The notes: generated by a model from the sequence alone, not told the origin. Numbered from the stretch's first letter, positions 47,265 to 59,153 are shown. The stretch is DNA of 64,000 bases from Pogostemon cablin (GCA_023678885.1 CM042966.1:25186028-25250027), one strand, 5' to 3'. Numbers and translations: made by a program.

Positions 47265-49451
47265 ATGTTGTCCAACATTGATCCTTCCCCTCCTCCGGAA
47301 CCCTTCTCCTATTCCGAGAATGGAAGCACCAGCAGCAGCAAAAGGAAGCGCCGCCCCGCCGGAACTCCAGGTAATCCACACACACTTGCACACACTTCCT
47401 CTGCGTTTTCTTGATTTCCGGCGGTTATGGAGCTCTGGTAATTAATCCAGATCCAGATGCGGAGGTGGTGTCGCTTTCCCCAAAAACCCTCCTCGAATCG
47501 GATCGATACGTGTGTGAGATCTGCAACCAAGGGTTCCAGCGGGATCAGAATCTCCAGATGCACCGGCGTCGCCACAAGGTGCCATGGAAGCTCCTGAAGA
47601 GGGAAACTCCGATCGCCAGAAAGCGCGTGTTCGTCTGCCCGGAGCCCACGTGCCTCCACCACGATCCCTGCCACGCGCTCGGCGATCTGGTCGGAATCAA
47701 GAAGCATTTCCGGCGGAAACACAGCAATCAGAAGCAATGGGTATGTGAGAAGTGCTCTAAAGGATACGCTGTCCAATCGGATTATAAAGCCCATCTCAAA
47801 ACCTGCGGCACCCGCGGCCATTCCTGCGACTGTGGTCGTGTTTTCTCCAGGCGAGTAGACAACACTCTCCCTATTTCTCTCAACACTTTCTCTCTCATCC
47901 CAAATCTTCTTGATCCAATATTTATTAAATTAATTAAACATTAATGGGTATTATAGTATAAGTAAAGTACATGGGGGTGTATATGGGAATCAGGGAATCT
48001 TGTCTTCTCCAGATTTTTATCGTATTCAGTGCAGAATGTCTAGCAACTGCAGCTCTAGATTTACGAGTGTGTGTTTTTGTGTGTGTGTTCTTGACACTGA
48101 AGACAGTGTGTCAAATCATTTTCTTAGTCCAAGAAATATGCAGGCAAGATCTTGGTGGATAGACTAGGTTTTGACTGATTTACATAATATATACATACAA
48201 ACATAATGCATATATGTGTATGGTATCTTTTCTTTCTCATAAATTTACACCAAAGTATATTACTATATCATTATATGCATGTAATCTTGATTAATAGTAC
48301 TGTTTAGAACAAGCCTACATTTTGGTTCTAAAAAAGTACAATCTTTTGAAGACGTATGTAGTTCAAATCTCAATCATTTTTACTTGCTTCTTTGGTTCAA
48401 TTTGTTTGAAAGGTCAAGAATGGCAATGATGTGGTATCATAATTTTCTTCTTTGTTTCTACTACTAATTATCTTCAATGGGGTTCGATTCAAACCCCATT
48501 TGCTGTTCAAACTTATGCCTTTTTTACTACCTCTTTAATCATTACATTCTTGAAATAAAATTTGTGATAGTTGTTGTAAAGGTGGGGTGTACACATCAAG
48601 AAAGTGTACAGTGTGATTAATGGTAATAGTACTGTTGTTATTATAGGGTGGAGAGTTTCATCGAGCATCAAGATGCCTGCAGCATGGGGCGGCTCCGATC
48701 GGAATCCCACCCTCTTCAGCCGCCGCCGCCGTGCTTATCCCGGACTGTCTCCAGTCCCAGCCTGTCCAGCGACAGCGTCGCGCCGTGGGTTTCCACGGCA
48801 GCGGCGCTGTCGCTGCCGAAGCCAATGGAGCAGCAGTTACAGCAGCAGCAGCCCATGTTCGGTGGTCGGGAGATGCTCAGGAGCATTTGCCGGCCGCCGA
48901 ATCTGGAGCTCCAGCTCCTGACGAAAGCCACCACCAGCGGTGTCTACGTCTCGTCGTCAGCCAAGGCGGACGATGAGCACTCAACGCAGCTGCAGCTGTC
49001 GATTGGGTCGTCGGAGATCGAGAACCGGTGCTCGCCCCGGGGGAGCAGCACGACGGGGGAGAAGCCGAGTGAGGCGGCGAGGCTGAAGGAGGAGGCGCAG
49101 GAGCAGCTTCGGATGGCGGTGGCGGAGAAGGCGTATGCGGAGGAGGCGCGGCAGCAGGCGAAGCGGCAGATCGAGACGGCGGAGCAGGAGTTCAGCAACG
49201 CCAAGAGAATCAGAAACCAAGCACAGATGGAGCTGGAGAAAGCTGAAGCACTGAAACAAGAAGCCACCATGAAAATCAACGCCACCATGTTAGAAATCAC
49301 CTGCCACTCCTGCAAGCACAAATTCCACCAACCCACATTATCAATGGCAGATCAAACGCAGCAAACGACGTCGTCTCGGGATAACACCTCCTCCATCGGA
49401 CTCAGTTACATCTCAGCAGCACTCAGGGAATGGGAGGTCAAGAAATCCTAG
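47265..49451 (+). CDS. C2H2 zinc-finger transcription factor, INDETERMINATE DOMAIN family (IDD14/15/16 type)
   Basis: Spliced coding sequence 47265-47370, 47451-47850, 48647-49451; 436 residues. A basic KRKRR nuclear signal (26-30) precedes the four-finger ID domain: finger 1 C57/C60/H73/H77, finger 2 C98/C103/H121/H126, finger 3 C134/C137/H150/C154, finger 4 C161/C163/H176/C180. The PDAEVVSLSPKTLL lead-in is diagnostic of the family. Phrases KRETPIARKRVFVCPEP, HFRRKHSNQKQWVCEKC and VESFIEHQDAC fit the IDD14/IDD15(SGR5)/IDD16 subgroup, which in Arabidopsis acts in gravitropism, lateral organ growth and starch metabolism. After a Ser/Pro/Gln-rich stretch come LELQL (255-259, matching the LxLxL repressor motif), an Ala/Glu-rich coiled coil (about 310-381) and a CHSCKHKFH motif (388-396), all typical of this subgroup. 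The gene is clearly GC-richer than its surroundings. Intron 1 is GT-AG, 80 bp; intron 2 is best explained as GC-AG, 796 bp. Which paralogue it is cannot be decided. Confidence 0.95.
47851..48646 (+). other. Intron 2 of the IDD gene, GC-AG type
   Basis: The conserved finger-4 peptide (CGRVFSR|VESFIEHQ) is restored only if the exon ends TCTCCAG and the intron starts GCGAGT, with the acceptor TTATAG at 48641-48646. The nearby GT (in GCGAGTAG) would add a codon and break the frame at the only good acceptor. If retained, the frame reads into the intron and stops at 47944, giving a protein without the second half of finger 4 and without the coiled coil. Confidence 0.75.
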
Positions 49452-52440
49452 TAATTAATTAATTAATTAATTTTGTATTATTATTATTATGTGGTATTTT
49501 GTGGAAATTAATCATGAGATGAGATGGCGGGGTGTAATATTATTGTTATTATTATTATTATATTTTTTTTTTTAAGAATTTGAAAAATCTTGAAATGAGG
49601 AATGAAGTGGTTCTGTTGTACATTAAATTAAGGTAAATTGATTTTGGTCATTAAATATTCTACAGATTTATGGTTAGCAATCATAATTGGATGGGAAGCT
49701 TTAAAATAATGGGAAATGTCAATATCTTTGATGGGGAAAAAAGACGTGAGTTTTGTTGGTAATCATAAGATTCGCATTAATGGCTATACATCTGCAATAT
49801 ATATTTCCCTTCTGATTTGTGATTATTCTTCTGGATTATGTTTCGTGTTTCATTCAACGCTTTTTCTTACTTTTTGTGTAAAGTTGCCAACTTTTTTTCT
49901 TTTTACCTTGGATGTACATCATTGCAATTTACTGCCCACGTGTATTCATTGTTACAATGTTGGCATCATTTGCTAAAGTAAATTCAGCTATATTTGTAAG
50001 CAATGGGAATACTCGTTCCATAACGTGTATTTATGCTGGTTTGTATGAGTACGTTGATTAGGAGATTTTTTTTAAATATATATGGTAAGAAAATGTAGGC
50101 ATACGTTGATAATTTAAGTAGAAAATGTAATAATATTGTTGAAAATAATGAATAAAATATAAAAAAATAAAGTTGTTGGAATTGAAGAATAAAATAGAAA
50201 AAATTGGTAAAATATAATATAATGTATTTTTACTATTATATATATTCGATAAGCTCAAAATGGAAGTATGCAAAATAACTAATATTCTAATATAAGCATA
50301 GTTAAAATTTTGTACGATAGGTTCCAGGTTAACACCCTCGTGAGATCATTTTTAATTTTTTTAATTAATTATTATTGAATATGTTATCATTTTTTATTAA
50401 TACTTCAAATTATTCATGAACTAATTTACTATTCAATTATCACTTTTCATTAATAAAATATCATTTTGTATTAAAATATTATCACTTCTTATTCATCCAC
50501 CAGAATCCATTTCATGAAATAGTTTCATACAAGTTTTTGTCATTATCTCAGGAAATGAATTTCGTCGAACGGAAAAGAATTGAAAATATTTTTTATAAAA
50601 AATTATACATAATTGATGAAAAGTGACAACTTGATATATGATCATTGAGTAAATAAAATGTCATAACATCATTATTGAAAAATGATACTCGCACAAACCT
50701 ACTCAAAATACTCGAGTTTTGAAGAGTATTATTCTATGGTAGAATAATATGGTAGGAGACTCAAGACATAAAAGAATGAGCCGAGTAAAATTGGAGATTA
50801 ATTTAATTTGAATTTGAAATTCAATAATATAGTACTAAGGCTGATTTCATTAATTACAGTGTTTGAATTATAAGCATTTATATGTCAGATATACTTCATC
50901 AATATTTATCGTCCATCCAAATTATGAAACTCAGAATAAAACTTAAACGGATGGAGTATATAATTCTGATGAACGTTAAGCTGCAGACTGGTAGGTCCAT
51001 ATAATTGAGCATTATATATGTTTTGTCTGTTTTTTTTGTTTAAATTCTTAGTCTTACCATCGCACTAAAGTTAAAATTAATAATAATAATAAAAAAAGGT
51101 AGTATAGTGTAAGGCCATCAGAGAATATTTTTTTAATATTAATTAATTATTATCACTTTTCTTAATATCTTTTAGTTATCATTTAAATTACTTATAAAAT
51201 AATTTAATGGGATAATTATTACTTTTCATCGTTCAAATATCATTTTTATTAAAAGACAAAGTATTTATTCACCGGGTATATGAACGCTACATGTGCATTA
51301 ACATTCAAAACATATATACTAATTAATAAAAATAATTAAATTGATAAATAAAAAATTAATATATAATTTGTTAGCAAATTTTTTATTAATTTTTAATAAC
51401 ATTAAACATTATAAAGTAATACAATATTCAGCATTAAACATATAATAATAAAATTACACAGATTGGATGCACGAAAATTAACTGCTATCTAATACATGAA
51501 ATTTTAGTTCTTATTAAAATTGTCATTACTTTTTAAGTGTATTACAAAACTGGTCATTTGATACAATCTCACGCAGTTTTTTGGCAATAAAAAAGAAGTT
51601 TAGCATTAAACTTTAAAGATAATGAATAAATAAATTTAATATATCTGTAATTAAATTAGATATCAGCCAAGTTAAAAATTAGTTAGTGTAAATTGGGGTT
51701 TGGAATTAATTTATATGTATAATTTTATTTGATAAAACTATAATTAGAGCAAGCAGGTAGTTAATTAGCTATGAATGGGAATCCCTAAGCTTATGATTAG
51801 TCAACACATGAAAAGAAAGTTGGATTAACAGTTTATTGTCACATTATAAGAATCAAACAAAATTCTTTAGTAAAGAAACAAAATTTCCTGATTAATGATA
51901 TCCAAATAACGTAAACAAGTATCTTTGTTCATTCTATATCTATGATTAATCTTTTATTCCTTAACATTTATATATTCGTGAAGTGTTTTGACACGTCTAT
52001 TCACTTCTATATTCTTTTTGGTACCCCTAAATTAATCTAATTTTTCATAAATATATTTTTAAATAATCTTCAAAAAAATAAATAAATAGGGGGATGTTTT
52101 GGGAATTTACCATCTCAATAAAATTGAGTAAGAAATAGTGAAATCTAATTCTTGTTTCTAAATTTGCAGTCTTCTTTTTAGAGTATGCTTGATAATTGGG
52201 ATTGGCACGGTTTTAAAATGATGAAATATGATTAATTATATATATAATAATTCTGAGTTTTGAGTTTTCAGCTTTTTAATTTGATGTCAAATAAATAGTT
52301 AAGAAGTAATTGGTGATATGAAAAAGAGTTAATAGGGTTTTAGTTAAGAGTACATGGGAGTGAATTTTAAAAACTAGGTGAGAATTATAAAAATTAAAAT
52401 TTATCTTAAACTCAAAACAAACGCACTAAATTAGGATGCA
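49452..52440. other. 3' region of the IDD gene, then AT-rich intergenic DNA
   Basis: Directly after the stop codon is a (TAAT)n tract (49452-49475) and two (TTA)n tracts (about 49478 and 49540), probably in the 3' UTR. Around 50330-50530 and 51120-51250 are AATTATCACTTTTCATTAAT-like phrases resembling decayed members of the MITE family at 926. No gene. Confidence 0.5.
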
Positions 52441-52443
52441 TGC

Positions 52444-52659
52444 TTGGTATGTAGTGTGGGAACTCATTTTTACGACAACCATTTGAGATATTGCCTCTCA
52501 ATGAGTGTTTCATGTTTTCTACGTGAACTGGAATCAGAAACGATACGTCATATTTTTTTCGAATGTTTGTTTAGAATGCACATTTTTAAGTGTTTGAGAA
52601 TGTTAACGACTATTTCTTTGAAATCGTCAATGAATTTACTATTTTTCAGTACCATTTGA
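52444..52659 (+). pseudogene. Possible LINE fragment, zf-RVT region
   Basis: The translation contains ESETIRHIFFECLFRMHIF, which resembles the Cys/His region at the C-terminal end of plant LINE reverse transcriptases (pattern E-T-I-x-H-(L/I)-F-F-E-C). Only one arm of the motif is present, with no reverse transcriptase or endonuclease upstream. The assignment rests on this short stretch. Confidence 0.4.
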
Positions 52660-53490
52660 GAGGGGAGACAAAATAAAATAAAAATACAATCGTTTGTATT
52701 TAGGAACTAATAATATGTTAAGATGAAAATTTAGAAATGTTATTTTGTTAGAAAGTAGATGTAGGTGAAAGAGCTCAATAGTTTCGAGTTAAGTTCCATT
52801 AAAGGATGAATTAATTGATCAACATATTTTTAAAGATTGAGTCCCAAGATAAATAATCATAATAAATGTAGTAGTGTAATTTTTTTTTTTGCTTTAAAAA
52901 AAAGAACAAAAAAACCACCCCCTCATTATTCAGCATCATTTTATCCTCTGAGTTGTCTTGCGTGCCATAGGGTCACGCCGTGCGCTATTATAATTTAATA
53001 TTATGAGTAAGAATACATTATTTTGTTTTAAAGAGTATACATTTTAATTAATAGGAGTACATTATTTTATTCTAAATGGTATATATACATTTTTTATTAA
53101 TATTTTTTATTTTTTTTCAAAAAATAAATAATACACATCTTTATACTAAAATTATACAATTTAACACAAAAAGCATCCTGTGGCCGGTGCATACAATTTT
53201 TTGCCTTATCCTCTAACACATATAAAATTGATACATGAGAATATCTTGAATATTTTGATACAGACTGTGATCATGAATTTATTAAATAAAAATTAGCAAT
53301 AAAAAGAAAAAACTAGAACACAGAATACATACAAATATAAATATAATATAATATCATGGTACAACACACTCTGGCGGTGTTTGGCACGGTTTAGATTACC
53401 TATTTGGACTATTCGAAGATCTTTGTTGGGTGAGACGGTCAGACAAGAGTCATAAGACCTATACATACAACATATACATACAACCCTTCC
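52660..53490. other. AT-rich intergenic DNA
   Basis: No gene seen. Confidence 0.5.
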
Positions 53491-53496
53491 CTCCAA

Positions 53497-53515
53497 GGGT
53501 GGGTAGGGTGGGGGG
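53497..53515 (+). promoter_or_regulatory. G-quadruplex motif near a TATA box
   Basis: GGGTGGGTAGGGTGGGGGG has four G-runs with loops of one or two bases. It lies 29 bases upstream of a TATA box. Confidence 0.55.
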
Positions 53516-53543
53516 TGGTACAGGGTGGGAATGGGTGCAGGCA

Positions 53544-53869
53544 TATAAATTGAAGAAAGAACACCATGTTTTTCAGTGCATCACTTGATCCACGACTCGT
53601 CTCTCTCACCCCATTTATTGCCATTATTTAATTATCTTGATTCTGCATCTGAATCAGTGCAACACACCATCATCTTTCCATTTATGCAGTAAACCTCCCA
53701 TTCATTACTCTCTTTCTCTCTCACACACTATACAGTGACTAGAAGAGAGAGAGAGAGAAGGGTTTGCAGTTGCAGGTTAATTAATTTTGTCTTTCCACTG
53801 TGAAAAGCCACCCTAGAACTGATCACTTCTCTCTCCTCTATTTCTCTCTCCTCTATTTCTCTCTCTACA
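53544..53869 (+). promoter_or_regulatory. Promoter-like region with CT-rich leader
   Basis: TATAAAT at 53544-53550 is followed by a leader with CATC, CT and GA tracts: TCTCTCTCAC at 53600, TCTCTTTCTCTCTCAC at 53708, (GA)n at 53743-53758 and repeated CTCTCTCCTCTATTT units at 53829-53860. This looks like a core promoter and 5' UTR, yet only a very short open frame follows. Confidence 0.4.
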
Positions 53870-53986
53870 ATGTTTGCCACTTTTTCACCCCTCCCATTTC
53901 TTTTCTTTTTGTTCTCATCTTTTATTTCATGTAAAGGTATACTGTATGTATATAATATGTACATTTATGAGTGGTACATATGTTAA
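53870..53986 (+). CDS. Short open frame, possible signal-peptide exon; unrecognised
   Basis: 38 codons from the first ATG after the CT-rich leader: MFATFSPLPFLFFLFSSFIS, then CK. The N-terminus is a hydrophobic, signal-peptide-like run. A possible donor (AAAG|GTATAC) lies after codon 22, so this could be the first exon of a secreted-protein gene whose remainder is not seen before the organelle-like insert at 54.5 kb. It could equally be chance. Confidence 0.25.
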   Translation: MFATFSPLPFLFFLFSSFISCKGILYVYNMYIYEWYIC

Positions 53987-54358
53987 TGTGAATGTGACCA
54001 CTTTCATTTTATTTTATTTTTCAAAATTAATATTGTAATAGCGCATAATATGAACATAGTTTGATGAAATCAGTAAAATATTTTTTATTTTAATTTATTA
54101 ATAAAAAAATATGCATTTGGCGTTAATTTGTTGGAATTGAAGTGGGGTTTTGAAATATAGTTAGCATCGTTTTCAGCGGAGAATATTCAAGTCAATTATT
54201 GAAAGTCAAGGAACTGAATTATTACCGCGATAATTAAGAATGTTTTATTTTACACCATTAATTTCTTTATGAATAAGAAGATGTGGAAACATGTAAAAAT
54301 TAAATGATACTCCTCCCACTCCCATGTATGCATACGCGTGTTGCACTCTTTTAAAAAT

Positions 54359-55920
54359 GATTAATTACGTTAAAATGCACGATCTTTTCTTCTATTCTCA
54401 ATATAATCACAAACTTTTTTTATTATAAAGAAAAACACGACCTTCTTATTTTTCCTCAATTTGATCACAAACTTTCTTTTTATCAATTAAATGTATGTCA
54501 TTTTTGTATTTTTTAGTTCAATCACAAATTTTTCCTCTTAAAAGCAAGGACCTCCATTCTCATTAGGAGGTCAAACCAAGGACCTATGGAAGTCGGGGGC
54601 TCGTCCCCAGTCAATATTGGATCAAACAAAACAATAAGGGGCCATAGCACTGACCCTTTTTTGTTTCAATACATTAAGGAAAAAGATCGTACAGTTCCCT
54701 ACCGAGACAAACTCTCAACGGATCCTCGGCGAGCTGGGCATACCTCTTCCGCGCGTCTTTCTCGTGGCGGGAATAGAACAATAGGGAAAGACCCGGCCGA
54801 CCCGCCCAAGGCTCGAGGGCGAGCTTTATTTATTTAAGAGAGAATAGGAAGTGAGTCGAAAGACTTCCGTTTCTGTTTTTCGCTTGGGGGCTTTCGGGCC
54901 CCTCTCGATCTTTTTCGTAGTTGAGAAGGGGGAAGGAGTCTAAATCAATGAACATTAATGAACCATCATTGATGGACGTTGCACATGACACGATCAATTT
55001 GACTCAAGGTCCGACGCTAATAGAAGTTGCTTACTTTCCTAGTAGCGAAGGAAAAAGGCAGGGCATCTTTCGTAGTAATAGTGGGCGGGCCTCATTAAAT
55101 CTATGTTGGATGTCGGAATCAAACGAAGGTCGAAGGACCATTCAATTCATGTTGGGGTATAGCGGCGACCTCGCCTGGCGCCATTCCCGGACCTAGCAGC
55201 AGACGGGCGGGCCGTGCCTGAATTCAGACAGGACCAGACTCCCCATGCACGCAGACCGGAAGATCTCACTTGTCCTGGATTGGAACAAGTACGTAGAGAT
55301 CTTCGTGGGATCGTGGAGGGAGTATATTATTTGTTCAAAATTATTTTATTAAAAAAATCAATGCACATTAAATAATTTAAATATATATTACATTTTAAAT
55401 ATTAAATAAATTGTAAAACAATTCATAAAAATTCACGAAATTTGCCTCAAATTTAATTAATTAACTTTTTAAATAATCGACAATAAATAAATAAATAAAT
55501 ATTAATATTGAATGGATAATTATTAAGAGTTCGTTACTTATCGTAAAATCTGATTTTAATATTTTAATACATATAGGTAGTCATCGTAAAATCTGATTAT
55601 TTTAGTAGTTTATTTTTTATTAATTTTTAAATAGTTAGTATTAATAAAATTTCGTAAAAATTATTTAATAGATTTTTTTTATTTAAGTAAGAATTTAGAT
55701 TAAATGAGAAAATATAAAAATTATATATACTTGACTAAAATAAATAAATTTATGATTCAATTGAAAAAATACATAAAAGGTCATGTATTTAATTGACAAA
55801 AAAAAAATTCGTGATTAAATTGAAAAAAAAAGAAGGTCATGTATATTTTTGACGAAAAAAAAGTTCGTAATTAAATTTAAAAAAGAGAAAAAGGTCGTGT
55901 ATTTTAATGCAATTAATCCT
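54359..55920. mobile_element. Foldback-like element enclosing organelle-like DNA
   Basis: The left arm (54359-54545) and right arm (about 55700-55920) are inverted copies: ATTAATTACGTTAAAATGCA at the left matches, in inverted form, ATTTTAATGCAATTAAT at the right. Each arm is built of two to three units of about 55 bp with the pattern AAGGTCGTGTATTT..AATTCGTGATTAAATTG. The centre (54546-55318) is GC-richer organelle-like sequence. Imperfect TTAAAAA flanks may be a target-site duplication. Confidence 0.6.
54546..55318 (+). other. Organelle-derived DNA, probably mitochondrial (NUMT)
   Basis: About 770 bp with much higher GC content than the surroundings and the look of plant mitochondrial DNA: GCTTGGGGGCTTTCGGGCCC, GTTGAGAAGGGGGAAGGAG, CGGGCGGGCC. 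It has an 82-codon frame from 54948 to 55196 (MNINEPSLMDVAHDTINLTQ, then GPTLIEVAYFPSS) that I do not recognise and that may be a mitochondrial intergenic orf. Origin is judged by composition and style, not by alignment; a plastid source is less likely. Confidence 0.5.
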
Positions 55921-56223
55921 TAAAAAATTAATTTTAAGCGTGATGATATAATAGGGGAGTTTTGAGTGATACTATTATTTTATATATTTTTTTAGTAGTT
56001 ATTACTTTTTATAAAAGATGTTATTAGTTTTTTTTAATAAAATATTGTCACTTTTTATTTTATATTTTTAATTAATTATTACTTTTTTTTATATAAAATG
56101 TTGTCACTTTTTATTCATAATTCACTTCACCTTCATTATTTTTATCGATTGAATATCATTTTTTATCCGTTTTACACAACTCTTTGCCTATAGTAAAAGG
56201 ATTAGATAATTGATGAAATAAAA

Positions 56224-56447
56224 TACTCTCTATCCGCCGTAAGGTATACATTTGTTTTTAGCACGTGGATTAAATAATACTATTATTTAATCTGTAGCGT
56301 GTAATTGTACTAGTGGAGTGTGTGGATCACGTATATGAATTATATTACATGTGTATGGGGTCCATGTGTTTAAAAAGAAAATATGAACCCTTGGTGCGGA
56401 CTCTCAAAATAGCAAAATATATACCTTGTCGGCGGATGGAGAGAGTA
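56224..56447. mobile_element. Stowaway-like MITE with well-preserved ends
   Basis: 224 bp, TACTCTCTATCCGCCGTAAG at the left and the inverted GTCGGCGGATGGAGAGAGTA at the right, with TA at both ends. Non-coding. Confidence 0.75.
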
Positions 56448-56689
56448 TACTCTTTCTATCTTGAATTAACGTTTACGTTTACTTAAAATTATAATATTTT
56501 ACTCATACATGTGAGTTTGAGAAATACTACAATATTTAATGTGTAGTGTTAGTTGTATTAGTGTTGTGTGTCTGAGCCTTATATGGAATAATTAATTATT
56601 TTAGGTGAGTCCCGCTTGACAAAAAGGAAAATATAAACCTTATCGATCAAAATGGAAAATATAAATTTTAACATGGGACGAAAAGAGTA
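56448..56689. mobile_element. Second Stowaway-like MITE, directly adjacent
   Basis: 242 bp, TACTCTTTCTATCTTGAATT at the left and inverted ACATGGGACGAAAAGAGTA at the right. It starts at the base after the previous MITE ends and shares inner phrases such as TAGTTGTATTAGTG, so the two are related but not copies. Confidence 0.7.
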
Positions 56690-56898
56690 TGATATTGTTA
56701 ATAAGTATGAAAAGTTAATGGCATTTTTATAGTATTATAGTGTTGTAAGGGTGCTAATATCATGACTCAAGGGTGTACTTGATGAAATCAATGATCTTAA
56801 TTTATGACGAATTATCCAATAACCTAATTAAATATTTTACATTAAAGTAAAACTAATTAGAAAGAAAGAAGGACCATTTTTCGTTAGCAATTAATTAT

Positions 56899-57150
56899 AG
56901 GTAAAGACTTGTGTTAGGTCGTCTCACGTAAGAGTTTATGTGAGATAGTCAGAAAGTGATAATTTTTATAAAAGAAAATGTTAATAAATTAATGAAAAGT
57001 GATAATATTATTTAATGAACAATTTATGGTATAAATAAAAACTGATAACATTTTATAGCGAAAGTGATAACGTTTTATAGCGAAAGTTATAACTATTTAA
57101 AAAAGTGAAAAACAATCTCACGTGAGACGGTCTCACGCAAGACTTGCCCT
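56899..57150 (+). mobile_element. MITE, GACTTGTG..CGTCTCACG family (copy D)
   Basis: Ends AAGACTTGTGTTAGGTCGTC and GGTCTCACGCAAGACTTG (inverted); core with two copies of AACATTTTATAGCGAAAGT-like sequence, one more than copies A and C. A 7-bp TAATTAT duplication flanks it (56892-56898 and 57151-57157). Confidence 0.75.
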
Positions 57151-57157
57151 TAATTAT

Positions 57158-59153
57158 TTATAAGATTATAAAATAAATTATTTTTTTATTATTAAAAATA
57201 ACCGTACTTATTTCTATGTTTATAAAAGATAACTTTTAATAATTTGATATTACTTTTTATTTATTTAATTTAATACGAGTATTATAATCTTATTGATCAA
57301 ATAATCATTTTTAATAAAAATATTAAGGTTGATTAAAGTATGATGTGTGATTGATTAAAGTATGATTTTAAGGTTGTTAAAATATGAATCTTTGAACATA
57401 CTTTAATAAATCATATTTTAATATCCTTTAAGTCATACTATAATGAATCAACATTGTACTTTAGTGAATTATACTATAATGCCCTTAGCCTCATACATTA
57501 ATGTAACATTCATCATACTATAATGAACCATATGTTAATTATCTTAATATCATACTTTACTTATCCAATAATAATATTTTAAAATGAATCGATCAATCTC
57601 ATAATTTGTCTCATATATACTCGTCACACACACACACACATATATATATATATAAAAGACCAGTCTCGCGAAATTTATTTCATGAAATGGATAAGAAGCT
57701 ATATCCGATCAATAATAAATAATAACCATACGCGCAAATTATAACTTATTTCATGAGAGATGGAGTTTAAATATAAATCGTTCCGTACCTTTACTTTATC
57801 AAAAGAGATTTTAAAATAGTTAGGGCATTCACTTTCGTCCCAAACCTTTCATTTTGCTCTAATTTCGGTTCAAAATAATGCTTTTGATCAATCTCACCCA
57901 TAATTTTTATAAAAGTACCGATTTAGTCTCATATTTCAATTTCATGGAATTTGACATTTTTAACTAAAAATGACCATTTCATTGAGAATTTAATAGTCAT
58001 AGGAATATTTAAGAGAAATAAAGTTTTTTTTAACTATTTTGAATAAAGAATTTATATGATACAATTTTAATTTCATCTCTAAAAAGTAATAATATTTTTA
58101 ATAAAAAATAATAACTAATTATAAAGAAAAAATGAAACATTTTCGAACGACTTGCTCACATGATCATAAGATACCTGTATATTACATTAAATTTAATCCT
58201 ACCCTTTATTAATTTTCGTAAAATAATGTTGTGATATTCAATAAATATCACACAAGATTTGCAGTCATATATTGAATTTCTCAATTAATTTGAAAGATGT
58301 ACGAATTCCTTTAAGCTGCGATGATAATGAAAGAGAGATTTGAAAGTTTTGTATCATGAATAAATGTATGGAAGAAATTTAGATAGCAGAATTAAAAGTG
58401 GTTGTGTGGAAGATGAATAGCAGAGTCATTTACAAAAAGTGATAAAGTGTGTCGGTCTCAGATATGTAAACAAGTGGGTGAATAGGACTTCCAAAAATTA
58501 ACCTTGTTCTTCATACATTATGTTGGTAGTTGATTTTCAATGCACCAATTGTCATTGAGTTATATAAGAAATACATTGTGTGTCTTTTTTTTTTCTTTCT
58601 TTTTAAAGGACTTTTGTGTGGAGAGTACATCTAGGCAAGAATTTTTCTCTTTTGAATTACTTAAGCCTTATGATTTTCCCTAAAAAAAAATTTGAGTTGA
58701 GGGTTAGAAATTTCAGGTCAATCTCATGTTGCAAAGTTACCACAATTCTACCATTAGACTCATTATATCACGAAAGTTACTTTAATGACCAACTTTATTA
58801 CTTTTGTAAGCATGACTAACTTTATTAACTTTTTGTGACATCTTAGTATTTTAAGTTATAAATTAAGTTTGCAGTAATTTTATACATGTTAAGTGATTGT
58901 GAAAGTTAAGAAATCAAGGTAATTTTTGAAATTATTTGATAAATGTGTTATTTTCTTTTTCTTTTTCATTTTTTTTAAATGTGAAAAATATTGTTTGACA
59001 AATATATAAGAAAAAATATGAAAGGTTTAATGAGACCGATGGAGTATAAGATAAACTCAAAGTGCTTGTTGCTAGAGTAAGTAAGGTTTTAAGGTTATTG
59101 AGTTTGAAAATTAACGTGTTTTAAGGTTTGATTTAACATATGTTTTAGAGGAT
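57158..59153. other. AT-rich intergenic DNA with a dinucleotide repeat
   Basis: A compound (CA)n(TA)n microsatellite lies at 57625-57653. Around 57340-57560 the phrases CATACTATAATGAA and AAAGTATGAT recur in both orientations, suggesting decayed repeat arms. No gene seen. Confidence 0.5.

Noticed and set aside
48481..48500. A tRNA T-loop-like GGTTCGATTC
   Set aside because: It lies in the IDD intron with no acceptor stem, D-arm or anticodon arm around it.
47309..49336. Minus-strand open frames over the IDD gene
   Set aside because: Explained by the GC-rich coding strand; the plus strand encodes a complete, conserved four-finger ID domain protein.
53575..53900. A microRNA precursor in the CT/GA-rich leader
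   Set aside because: GAAGAGAGAGAG-like and GATTC..GAATC pieces suggested miR156- or miR172-like sequences, but no mature sequence matches and no long hairpin forms.
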